This document shows, piece by piece, positions 1 through 5,587 of a stretch of DNA of 7,784 bases. Location of the stretch: NCBI GenBank assembly GCA_031256755.1, contig JAIRPZ010000029.1:1-7784 (forward strand), given 5' to 3'. Position 1 is the first letter of the stretch, and the number at the start of each line of letters is the position of its first letter. The position numbers were made by a program, and so were the translations under genes. The notes beneath the pieces were generated by a model. It saw only the letters and a list, made by a program, of their open reading frames with translations. It was not told the origin of the DNA and made no database searches. The DNA comes from Planctomycetaceae bacterium (GTDB lineage Bacteria > Planctomycetota > Planctomycetia > Pirellulales > Thermoguttaceae).

Positions 1-300
1 CGGGTCCGGTACGGCGGTTTCAGTTTTTTTGGGTTCCGATTTTACTCCTTCCGGTTCCGTTTTCTCCGGCTTTTTCGGTTCCGGTACGGCGGTTTCAGTT
101 TTTTTGGGTTCCGCTTTTACTCCTTCCGGTTCCGTTTTCTCCGGCTTTTTCAGTTCCGGTATGGCAGTTTCAGTTTTTTTGGATTCCGCTTTTACTCCTT
201 CCGGTTCCGTTTTCTCCGGTTTTTTCAGTTCCGGTATGGCAGTTTCAGTTTTTTTGGGTTCCGCTTTTACTCCTTCCGGTTCCGTTTTCTCCGGCTTTTT
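1..300 (-). repeat. Four 75-bp in-frame tandem repeats, continuing past the window edge
   Basis: Units occupy 226-300, 151-225, 76-150 and 1-75. The period is exactly 75 bp, as shown by the tac of tactccttccgg at 43, 118, 193 and 268. Units are nearly identical at the DNA level and differ by a few bases that change Ala/Ser, Pro/Ser, Ile/Val, Leu/Pro and Glu/Asp in the protein. Such an array can expand or contract by slippage without breaking the frame, and it is a place where short-read assemblies collapse, so the true copy number is uncertain. Confidence 0.92.
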
Positions 301-531
301 CGGTTCCGCAGCCGGCGGAGTCAGAAACGGATCCTCCGTTGGTTGCGGTTCAGGACTCACGAGCGGAAGATTTTGATCGTCCGAAGGATTGGCAACGGAA
401 TCAGGCGATGCCGCAGGAACAGCAGAAACAGGAACTGTCTGAGCCAGAGTTACCGGGCAGAGCCGCAACAGTGCGATCATCAACAGACAAAACAGCAATA
501 TCAAACGAAAGGAACAACGGATACTGAACAT
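1..531 (-). CDS. Exported Pro/Glu/Lys-rich protein with 25-residue tandem repeats (3' end outside window)
   Basis: The reading frame is open from the ATG at 529-531 to the left edge, giving 177 codons with no stop, so the C-terminus is missing. The ATG follows GGAG with a 6-nt A/T spacer. Residues 1-30 form a signal peptide: basic start (R5, R9), hydrophobic core around residues 10-22, and a likely signal peptidase I site after VTLA30. Residues 31-77 are an acidic, Pro-rich linker. From residue 78 there are four contiguous 25-residue repeats (78-102, 103-127, 128-152, 153-177), each starting KKPEKTEPEGVK and ending KKTETAxPEx. The repeats are rich in Lys, Glu and Pro with no aromatic residues, so they are probably an extended, disordered spacer in the periplasm or envelope. 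This resembles the spacer region of TonB or other cell-wall-spanning proteins, but no functional domain is visible. The gene lies 70 bp downstream of a lipoprotein gene with a similar leader, probably in one transcript. The frame is secure; function is unknown. Confidence 0.8.
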   Translation of the reverse strand, partial: MFSIRCSFRLILLFCLLMIALLRLCPVTLAQTVPVSAVPAASPDSVANPSDDQNLPLVSPEPQPTEDPFLTPPAAEPKKPEKTEPEGVKAEPKKTETAIPELKKPEKTEPEGVKAESKKTETAIPELKKPEKTEPEGVKAEPKKTETAVPEPKKPEKTEPEGVKSEPKKTETAVPDP

Positions 532-601
532 AAAAAACTCCGAAAATTGACAGTGAAGTGTGCAGGGAAGCAGAGCCGAACAGCAGAGAAAAATCACATA
601 G

Positions 602-1078
602 TCATGAAACCGGCGATACCTGATTGACCGGATTCCCCGTATCGACCGGCGATGTATTATTAACCGGCGGTGCCTGTTTGACAGGTTCCGCCGGATTTTC
701 TTTCTCCGGCGGAGCGGGCGGCGGCACCGGTTCGACAGGAACCGATACCGCGGTTTCTTCCGCCGGTTCAGGAATGACAACGGGGGTAATCGGCTCTTGC
801 GGCTCTGTTTCTGTCGGTGTAAAAGGGGTAAATAATGTGTTCGTCCCGTTTTCCGATACCAATGGATCGGATTTCATTTCCGGTATCGGAATGTCTTGCG
901 GCTCTGCCGGTTCGGAACGAATAACGTCGGCGGTCTCCGTCAGCGGCTGAATCTCCACTCTTTCCGGTTTAGGTTTTGTTTTTCCGCAGCCGGACAGCAA
1001 AAATAGGACCATCAGCAGGCAGAATACCGGAACGGTGTAAAATCGTGTCAAGCGAAAAAAATCACAGAAACTAAACAT
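602..1078 (-). CDS. Small Pro/Glu-rich lipoprotein of unknown function
   Basis: This is a 158-residue protein. An upstream in-frame ATG at 1117 would add 13 residues, but the ATG at 1076-1078 is preferred. It has GGAG with a 6-nt spacer (1085-1088), and the same ribosome-binding sequence and MFS start occur in the next gene. A predicted -10 box at 1126-1131 would also place the 1117 ATG almost at the transcript end. Residues 1-31 are a lipoprotein signal: basic residues R9 and R12, hydrophobic stretch 16-28, lipobox LSGC with lipidated Cys31. The +2 residue is Gly rather than Asp, which under the E. coli Lol rule (inference here) would suit outer-membrane sorting. The mature part is low complexity, dominated by Pro, Glu, Val and Thr, with PVPPPAPPEKENPAEPV near residues 120-135 and a Ser/Asn/Pro tail (VDTGNPVNQVSPVS). 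No enzyme domain is visible. The base composition of the repeats and the shared leader suggest a pair with the downstream repeat protein. Confidence 0.8.
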   Translation of the reverse strand: MFSFCDFFRLTRFYTVPVFCLLMVLFLLSGCGKTKPKPERVEIQPLTETADVIRSEPAEPQDIPIPEMKSDPLVSENGTNTLFTPFTPTETEPQEPITPVVIPEPAEETAVSVPVEPVPPPAPPEKENPAEPVKQAPPVNNTSPVDTGNPVNQVSPVS

Positions 1079-1131
1079 AAAAAACTCCGTCAATCCGCGT
1101 AAGGAAAGGGCAAACATTCGTGGATATTATA
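1079..1131 (-). promoter_or_regulatory. Possible sigma-70 promoter (-10 TATAAT) and ribosome-binding site for the lipoprotein pair
   Basis: On the minus strand a perfect TATAAT lies at 1131-1126, giving a predicted start near 1119 and a leader of about 41 nt before the ATG at 1078. No good -35 hexamer is found 16-18 bp upstream. That position is occupied by a perfect inverted repeat (1147-1163), so the promoter may need an activator or may not be real. The GGAG at 1088-1085 is the ribosome-binding site. Confidence 0.4.
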
Positions 1132-1146
1132 ACCCCTTTCCTGCCA

Positions 1147-1163
1147 TTTCGGATTGTCCGAAA
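1147..1163. repeat. Perfect 7-bp inverted repeat with 3-nt loop between rng and the lipoprotein gene
   Basis: The arms are TTTCGGA and TCCGAAA around a 3-nt centre. No T-run follows on either strand, so it is not an ordinary intrinsic terminator. It overlaps the place where a -35 box for the lipoprotein promoter would sit. Part of the sequence (GTCCGAAA) recurs nearby at about 1181-1188. It could be an operator or a transcript hairpin; the sequence does not decide. Confidence 0.4.
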
Positions 1164-1227
1164 CAAAAAGAAAAGGGAAAGTCCGAAAAATCGGGTTTTA
1201 ACGGCTGGACAAATGAAAACCTCCGAA

Positions 1228-2838
1228 TTAAGTCATCGTAAAAACAACCGGTTTGTTTGCGGAGTCGAAACATTCGATTTCCAAGTGTTCGGGCCAAGCG
1301 TCCGGCAAAGGACGGATGACAATCTCCACACCGCCTTCCCGCTCTACTGCCGCAATTTCCGACCGCTTCTTGTTGTTCAGGTATTCTGCCACGTCGTCCG
1401 CCACAATCACCCGGACTTTTGCGATAGCCGGATTTTGCGCCGCCAATTCCAATGCCCGGAATATCTCCAAGGACATGCTTTCCGGCGTTTTCACAACACC
1501 GCCGCCGTGACAGCACGGACATTCCTGAAATACACTCCGCTTCAATGACGGACGAATCCGCTGCCGGGTCATTTCGATCAATCCGAAAGGACTCGTCCGC
1601 AAAATTTTCGTTTTTGCCCGATCCCGCCGAATGGCATCCCGAAGCGTCCGTTCCACTCCCCGGCGATGGGCTTCCCGTTTCATATCGATAAAATCATTCA
1701 CAATTACGCCGCCCAAATCCCGAAGCCGGAGTTGCCGGGCAATTTCTTGCGCCGCAATCAAATTCATTTGATACGCCGTTTCTTCCGCATCCTCATCAGT
1801 TCGGAAACTGCCGCTGTTCACGTCAATGGCGACCAACGCTTCGGTCTGGTCGATCATAAGCGAACCGCCGCCCCGAAGCGGTACCCGGCGGTGATTGATT
1901 CGGGCAATTTCCTTGTCGAGACCGAATTTGTGAAAAACCGGTTCCTTCCCGTTGTAAAGTTGCAGCCGGTTGACATGGCGGGGCATTACAAATTGCAAAA
2001 ACTCTTTCGCCCGCTCGTATGCAGCCGGTTCGTCAATCACGATGTTATCAATATCGTTGCTGAACACATCCCGAATAGTGCGGATAATGATGTCGCTCTC
2101 TTCGTAAATATCAATCGGGGCGGGCATCTTTTTGATCCGTTTGACAATCACTTTCCAAAGCCGCATCAGATAAGCGAGATCGCGGGAAAGTTCTTTCTGG
2201 GTGCGGTCTGCACCAGCCGTGCGGACAATGAAACCGAGACCTTCCGGCGGATTGAGTTCAAGCAGCATCCGGCGGAGATTACGGCGGACGGCTTCGTCTT
2301 CGATTTTTCGGGAAACGCCGACACGTCCAAGCGAGGGCATCAAGACGAGATACCGTCCCGGCACACTGATATAAGTGGAAAGCGTCGGACCTTTTGTGCC
2401 GATGGCTTCTTTAATGACTTGAACGAGAACTTCGTCGCCCCGGTGAAAGACCTCTTGGATCGGCGGTTTGAACCGGGGGCGATTTCTGGGAGCATCCTCG
2501 AAAGAGGCATCGCGTCCGTTCCGGTCAGTTTGGTGACCGAAACGTGCTTCCCAACGGGCTTGCTCTTCCCGCTCTCTTTCGGGCCAATCAGGAACCTGTT
2601 TGAAGTAGCAGGGTTCGACATCGCTGATGTGGAGAAAGCCGTTGCGTCCGACACCGAAATCAACGAAAGCGGCTTGAATACTCGGTTCGATATTGACGAT
2701 GACACCTTTGTAGATGTTGTTGACGTAATTGTTTTGAGCGGTGCGCTCGACATAAAGTTCTTCTAATACGCCGTCTTCAACGAGGGCAATCCGGCACTCT
2801 TCGGGTTGCCGGCAGTTCACTAGCATTTCTTGTTTCAT
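1228..2838 (-). CDS. rng: Ribonuclease G/E family endoribonuclease
   Basis: This is a 536-residue single-strand-specific endoribonuclease of the RNase E/G family, which acts in rRNA maturation and mRNA decay in the cytoplasm. The S1 RNA-binding domain spans about residues 37-158 (NIYKGVIVNIEPSIQAAFVD and GRNGFLHISDVEP are typical) and is interrupted by a charged Arg/Glu-rich insert at about 84-124. The RNase H-like/DNase-like catalytic core follows, with the two metal-binding aspartates D339 (ALVAIDVNSG) and D382 (VNDFIDM), equivalent to E. coli RNase E D303 and D346. The zinc-link CPxC motif is C440-C443 (CPCC). Residues 444-536 form the small domain, and there is no long degradosome-scaffold tail, so the length is RNase G-like. 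A GTG at 2877 would extend the protein by 13 residues. I chose the ATG at 2838 because relatives begin MKxEMLIN, although neither start has a clear Shine-Dalgarno. It is monocistronic or leads into the lipoprotein pair. Confidence 0.93.
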   Translation of the reverse strand: MKQEMLVNCRQPEECRIALVEDGVLEELYVERTAQNNYVNNIYKGVIVNIEPSIQAAFVDFGVGRNGFLHISDVEPCYFKQVPDWPEREREEQARWEARFGHQTDRNGRDASFEDAPRNRPRFKPPIQEVFHRGDEVLVQVIKEAIGTKGPTLSTYISVPGRYLVLMPSLGRVGVSRKIEDEAVRRNLRRMLLELNPPEGLGFIVRTAGADRTQKELSRDLAYLMRLWKVIVKRIKKMPAPIDIYEESDIIIRTIRDVFSNDIDNIVIDEPAAYERAKEFLQFVMPRHVNRLQLYNGKEPVFHKFGLDKEIARINHRRVPLRGGGSLMIDQTEALVAIDVNSGSFRTDEDAEETAYQMNLIAAQEIARQLRLRDLGGVIVNDFIDMKREAHRRGVERTLRDAIRRDRAKTKILRTSPFGLIEMTRQRIRPSLKRSVFQECPCCHGGGVVKTPESMSLEIFRALELAAQNPAIAKVRVIVADDVAEYLNNKKRSEIAAVEREGGVEIVIRPLPDAWPEHLEIECFDSANKPVVFTMT

Positions 2839-2963
2839 AGAATTGGCTTGTTTATGGACGTGATATATCTCAACCACGGCTGCCGACCGGAGGTTTGTGC
2901 TTTCCGATTACGGCGGTTTCGCGGGCGTTCCGGCAATTCCTCTTTTCTGAATCCGCCGAATCT

Positions 2964-2999
2964 TGTCCACTATTGTATCACAAGTTGAAATTTGTACAA
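2964..2999 (-). promoter_or_regulatory. Predicted sigma-70-type promoter of rng
   Basis: On the minus strand TTGTAC (2999-2994) and TACAAT (2977-2972) are separated by 16 bp, with the predicted start near 2964. This gives a leader of about 125 nt before the ATG at 2838. Of the rest of the 2839-3134 interval, I see no gene: the 63-codon frame at 2970-3161 has no protein-like character and overlaps both this promoter and the upstream terminator. Confidence 0.5.
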
Positions 3000-3134
3000 G
3001 ACAGGGAATCGGCTGTTTTTTACCGCAGGAAGAAGGGGAAATGACTGATACAAAACAGCAGTAAATGGCGGAGTTTTACAGCGGCAGTTGTATGGCGGCA
3101 GGCAAAAAAGCCGCAAGATAGACCGGTCGTCCGA

Positions 3135-3169
3135 AAACGCAAAAAGCCGGGACTCCCTCACGTCCCGGC
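3135..3169 (-). terminator. Intrinsic terminator of the amt-P-II gene
   Basis: On the minus strand the 8-bp perfect GC-rich arms GCCGGGAC (3169-3162) and GTCCCGGC (3153-3146) enclose an 8-nt loop. TTTTT and then TTTT follow after GCG. It lies 86 nt beyond the amt stop codon and before the rng promoter, so amt is probably transcribed alone. The 3170-3254 stretch between stop and hairpin holds nothing else I can identify. Confidence 0.88.
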
Positions 3170-3254
3170 AGCCTAGCGGAAAGTTTCAGTGAAAACACCT
3201 GCACCTCCCGCCCGAATGAAAACGGCGGACAAATGCCCGCCTGCTCATTAACCG

Positions 3255-5087
3255 TCACTCGTCTTGCAGTGCCGCGTATCCTTCCGCTCCGGTGCGGACT
3301 TTCACAACGTTTTCCACATCGTACACGAAGATTTTGCCGTCGCCGATGTTGCCTGTGTACAGCACCCGTTTCGCCGTTTCGACCACCAAGTCCACCGGCA
3401 CTTTGCTCACAACCACCTCGACACGCACCTTCGGCAATAACTGAATGTCCACCTGAACTCCACGATAATACTCGCTGCTTCCCTTCTGCATGCCGCAACC
3501 CATCACTTGCGTTACGGTCATTCCGGTAATGTCAATCGAGTTCAAAGCGGCTTTCAAATCGTCAAACTTGTTCTGCCGGCAGACGATTTCCACCTTCGAA
3601 AATTTCGGACTGCTGCCGTCAGCGGACTTCGGTGCAGACGATTTCGAAGCGGCACGCTGCACCGTAACGGCTTGAGCAACCGGCACTTTTCCTTCTTCGT
3701 GCGCCGAAATACCATGCAGTTGGTCCATAATGTTGAAATCCGCATAAGCACTTGCCAAACCATGTTCAGTAATGTCGAGACCTTCGATTTCTTCCGCTGC
3801 CGGAACACGCAAACCAATCGTTGCTTTCAGGATTCCGAAAATGATTCCCATCGAAACCGCCACCCACACGGCGACCGCAACAACACCGATAATCTGTGTG
3901 ATGAGCAGTGCGGTTCCGCCGCCGTAGAACAATCCTCCCTCTTTGGCAAGCAAACCGACCATAATGGTGCCGACCGCGCCGCAGACACCGTGAACCGAAA
4001 TCGCACCGACCGGGTCATCCACTTTGAGAACCTTGTCGATAAATTCAATGGCAAAGACAAGGAAGAAAGCGGAAACGGTTCCGATAACGGCAGCACCTGC
4101 CGGAGAAACCGCATCGCAGCCGGCGGTGATGCCGACAAGACCTGCCAGCGCACCGTTTAATGTCATCGACACGTCCGGCTTGCCGTAACGAAACCACGTG
4201 ATAAGCATCGTCACCACCGCACCGGCGGAAGCCGCAAGATTTGTTGTAACAAAAATGTGTCCCATCAGCGTCAGGTTGTCATCGCCGGTGGCGCAGACGG
4301 TGGAAGCCCCGTTGAATCCGAACCAGCCGAACCAGAGAATCAGCACGCCGAGACAGCCGAGGGCCACGTTGCTGCCGAGAATAGCGCGGGGCTTGCCGTC
4401 TTTGGTATATTTTCCGATACGGGGACCGAGCAACGCCGCACCGACAAGAGCGGCGACACCTCCCACCATGTGAACGAGTGTGGAACCGGCGAAGTCATGA
4501 AATGCTGCCTCACGTTGGGCAAGCCAGCCGCCACCCCAAGCCCAGTGTCCGCTGACCGGATAAATCACCGCGCTGATAAGAACGCAGTAGATGCAGTAAG
4601 TGCTGAATTTTGTCCGTTCCGCCATTGCACCGGAAACAATCGTTGCGCCGGTGGCGCAGAAAACGGTTTGAAAAATTAAAAAGGCGATGCCGGGATAGGT
4701 ACTTTCCGCATAACCGCCGGGGGCAATACCGGCTTTGCTGAACAAGTCGATGATACCGAAGTATTGGTGCAGGTCGTCGGTTTGCCCGCCGAACATCAGA
4801 CCGAACCCGATGAACCAGAAAAACAGCGAGCCGAGTGCGAAAGTCAGCACGTTTTTCATGGCGATGTTGCCGGTATTTTTGGCGCGGGTAAAACCGGCTT
4901 CGACCATTGTGAAACCGGGGTGCATAAAAAACACCAAGGCGGCTCCGAAGAGTACCCAAAGGGTATCGACGGATGAAAATTTTGCTGCTGTTTCGGCAAC
5001 GGCTTCTGCTGCGCCGCCGACGGCTGCGGAAATTGCTTCGCCGTCAGTCAACGCGAAAAACGGCAGAGTGAGGGAATGACATAACAT
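3255..5087 (-). CDS. amt: Ammonium transporter (Amt) with fused C-terminal P-II signalling domain
   Basis: This is a 610-residue inner-membrane ammonium channel. I start it at the ATG 5085-5087, which has AGGAGG 9 nt upstream; an in-frame ATG at 5153 would put the leader hairpin inside the gene. The Amt core runs from about 40 to 425. It has the AGF/EAGFTRAKNT-like first helices, the paired phenylalanines F139/F143 of the pore gate, D198 near the ammonium site, and the pore histidines H206 (STLVHMVGG) and H366 (VHGVCG). The conserved cytoplasmic tail is GLRV...EEIEGLDITEHG (426-443). A Ser/Ala/Lys linker (about 470-495) joins a complete P-II domain at 497-606, with the motifs TGMTVTQV, QKGSSEYYRG, LPKVRVEVVV and GDGKIF. 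Ligand residues equivalent to E. coli GlnB Q39, K58, K90 and R103 are kept (Q534, K553, K585, R598). The uridylylation tyrosine Y51 is Val546, and R38, K85 and R101 are Met, Asn and Lys. The fusion replaces the usual separate glnK next to amtB. Confidence 0.95.
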   Translation of the reverse strand: MLCHSLTLPFFALTDGEAISAAVGGAAEAVAETAAKFSSVDTLWVLFGAALVFFMHPGFTMVEAGFTRAKNTGNIAMKNVLTFALGSLFFWFIGFGLMFGGQTDDLHQYFGIIDLFSKAGIAPGGYAESTYPGIAFLIFQTVFCATGATIVSGAMAERTKFSTYCIYCVLISAVIYPVSGHWAWGGGWLAQREAAFHDFAGSTLVHMVGGVAALVGAALLGPRIGKYTKDGKPRAILGSNVALGCLGVLILWFGWFGFNGASTVCATGDDNLTLMGHIFVTTNLAASAGAVVTMLITWFRYGKPDVSMTLNGALAGLVGITAGCDAVSPAGAAVIGTVSAFFLVFAIEFIDKVLKVDDPVGAISVHGVCGAVGTIMVGLLAKEGGLFYGGGTALLITQIIGVVAVAVWVAVSMGIIFGILKATIGLRVPAAEEIEGLDITEHGLASAYADFNIMDQLHGISAHEEGKVPVAQAVTVQRAASKSSAPKSADGSSPKFSKVEIVCRQNKFDDLKAALNSIDITGMTVTQVMGCGMQKGSSEYYRGVQVDIQLLPKVRVEVVVSKVPVDLVVETAKRVLYTGNIGDGKIFVYDVENVVKVRTGAEGYAALQDE

Positions 5088-5096
5088 TTCGTGAGA

Positions 5097-5102
5097 CCTC
5101 CT
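5097..5102 (-). promoter_or_regulatory. Ribosome-binding site that fixes the amt start
   Basis: A perfect AGGAGG on the minus strand lies 9 nt before the ATG at 5087. It is the strongest Shine-Dalgarno in the window and argues against the longer frame starting at 5153. Confidence 0.9.
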
Positions 5103-5153
5103 GTAAAAAGTTGTATTCGGCTGTAAAAGTTGTGTGTTCAAAGGAACACACAA
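5101..5153 (-). promoter_or_regulatory. amt leader: 10-bp perfect hairpin plus two direct repeats next to the ribosome-binding site
   Basis: On the transcript, arms TTGTGTGTTC (5153-5144) and GAACACACAA (5139-5130) pair perfectly around the 4-nt loop CTTT. With the predicted start near 5160, this hairpin would begin about 7 nt from the 5' end. It is followed by two near-identical copies of ACAACTTTT(T)ACAG at 5133-5121 and 5114-5101, 20 bp apart. The second runs into the AGGAGG. The hairpin lacks a T-run, so it is not a terminator. Either RNA structure (5'-end protection) or a DNA/RNA operator is possible. Confidence 0.6.
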
Positions 5154-5170
5154 TCACCTAAATTGTAAAT

Positions 5171-5188
5171 AGCACGTTTTGTGCCAAA
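5171..5188 (-). promoter_or_regulatory. Sigma-54 (RpoN) -24/-12 promoter of amt
   Basis: The minus strand reads TTTGGCACAAAACGTGCT from 5188 to 5171. TGGCAC at 5186-5181 matches the -24 element exactly, and GTGCT at 5175-5171 matches the -12 element (consensus TTGCW) with one mismatch outside the invariant GC. The GG and GC doublets are separated by exactly 10 bp, as sigma-54 requires. The predicted start is near 5160, giving a leader of about 73 nt. The amt/glnK genes are classic nitrogen-regulated RpoN targets in other bacteria, which supports the call. Confidence 0.88.
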
Positions 5189-5259
5189 CAAAAAATAAAG
5201 TAAAAATCTGAAAAATACCGGAATTTTGCGATTTTACAGATTTCTTTAATCCAAAAGAG

Positions 5260-5293
5260 GACAAATTTGTCGCAAAGCAAAGACAAATTTGTT
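5260..5293. promoter_or_regulatory. Tandem palindromic operator, candidate enhancer-binding-protein site
   Basis: Two copies of the perfect 10-bp palindrome ACAAATTTGT sit at 5261-5270 and 5283-5292. Extended to 12 bp the first is GACAAATTTGTC (perfect) and the second differs at one end base. Their centres are 22 bp apart, about two helical turns, and lie near -105 and -127 relative to the predicted sigma-54 start. This is the usual distance for an NtrC-type activator, but the sequence is not the NtrC consensus. The two copies could also pair as an AT-rich 11-bp hairpin with a 10-nt loop. Confidence 0.65.
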
Positions 5294-5323
5294 GTAAGAA
5301 TGATAAACAGAAACGTCGTGCGT

Positions 5324-5491
5324 TTATGTTCCGGTTTGTTTTTTTAATTCCCGCATGAGATAGTTAATGGCTCTGGCATAGTTAAGAATGGCCGCCGTTG
5401 CGAGGGTAGAAGTATTTTGCGGTCTTATTGGCGGAGGCATATTCGGGCGGGCGGCTTCAAAAACTCCGCCCGCGCAGCAGTTCCCGGTCAT
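5324..5491 (-). CDS. Candidate small protein, 55 residues, start overlapping an upstream stop (ATGA)
   Basis: The ORF starts at ATG 5489-5491 and ends at TAA 5324-5326. It has no Shine-Dalgarno, but its ATG overlaps the TGA (5488-5490) of the decayed paralogous tail in an ATGA arrangement, the usual form of translational coupling. The product begins MTGNCCAGGVFEAARP, with adjacent Cys5-Cys6, followed by a Pro-rich stretch (NMPPPIRPQN). It ends in a helix-prone basic segment (LATAAILNYARAINYLMREL, then KKQTGT). There is no signal peptide or membrane segment and I recognise no family. A perfect 8-bp GC hairpin (5447-5473) lies inside the frame. It may be a real small gene, or a leftover whose coupled partner upstream has been destroyed. 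A chance ORF is not excluded, as 55 codons is short. Confidence 0.4.
   Translation of the reverse strand: MTGNCCAGGVFEAARPNMPPPIRPQNTSTLATAAILNYARAINYLMRELKKQTGT
5447..5473. repeat. GC-rich perfect 8-bp inverted repeat inside the candidate small ORF
   Basis: Arms GCGGGCGG and CCGCCCGC enclose an 11-nt A-rich loop. There is no T-run on either side in either direction, so I do not call it an intrinsic terminator, although it is strong enough to pause transcription coming from the transglutaminase-like gene. Confidence 0.5.
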
Positions 5492-5583
5492 TTGTACGCT
5501 TTGGGCGTAGTGAGGTTTTCGGTTATGACCGGATTCAGGTAGAACCGGACATATTGAAGGGTGCTCCTTGCCGTCAAAATGTT
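5488..5583 (-). pseudogene. Frameshifted remnant of a second copy of the transglutaminase-like gene's C-terminal tail
   Basis: Read on the minus strand with two small frame corrections (one base missing near 5576, two near 5562), this gives NIYDGKEHPS, then YVRFYLNPV, then ITENLTTPKAYK and a TGA at 5488-5490. The live gene just upstream ends NIYDGKEIVRQKV, then PFYLNPIHRSPLK. Over the FYLNP(V/I) block (5544-5527 against 5626-5609) 14 of 18 bases match. Three of the four differences are silent third-position changes and the fourth is Ile/Val. The copy therefore diverged while it still coded for protein, and decayed later. The homology begins next to the live gene's stop codon (TAA 5588-5590). 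No start codon or N-terminal part is present. Confidence 0.75.
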
Positions 5584-5587
5584 GAAT

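Noticed and set aside
1..300. CRISPR array suggested by regular repeats
   Set aside because: The 75-bp units are contiguous and in frame with no unique spacers; they encode protein repeats.
29..376. Plus-strand frame with regular Gly/Ser/Phe repeats (SVFSGFF type)
   Set aside because: It is the complement of the Lys/Glu/Pro repeat gene. The minus strand has a signal peptide and a ribosome-binding site; the plus strand has neither.
1666..2766. Open frame of 366 codons on the plus strand
   Set aside because: It lies wholly antisense to the well-supported RNase G gene and has no domain-like sequence; it is a shadow frame.
3096..3118. GCGGC/GCCGC inverted repeat with an A-run between amt and rng
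   Set aside because: The homopolymer lies in the loop, not after the stem, so it is not a terminator, and the 5-bp stem is not significant.
2970..3161. Minus-strand 63-codon frame between amt and rng
   Set aside because: It overlaps the amt terminator and the rng promoter, and shows no conserved or domain-like features.
5088..5153. Extra 22 N-terminal residues of Amt from the ATG at 5153
   Set aside because: The perfect AGGAGG before the ATG at 5087, and the 10-bp hairpin and repeats in this stretch, indicate leader RNA rather than coding sequence.
5260..5293. Tandem palindromes read as an intrinsic terminator for the small ORF
   Set aside because: The stem would be AT-rich and followed by CCTCTTTT rather than a clean T-run. 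The two copies are each self-palindromic and spaced 22 bp, which fits operators better, though the hairpin is not excluded.
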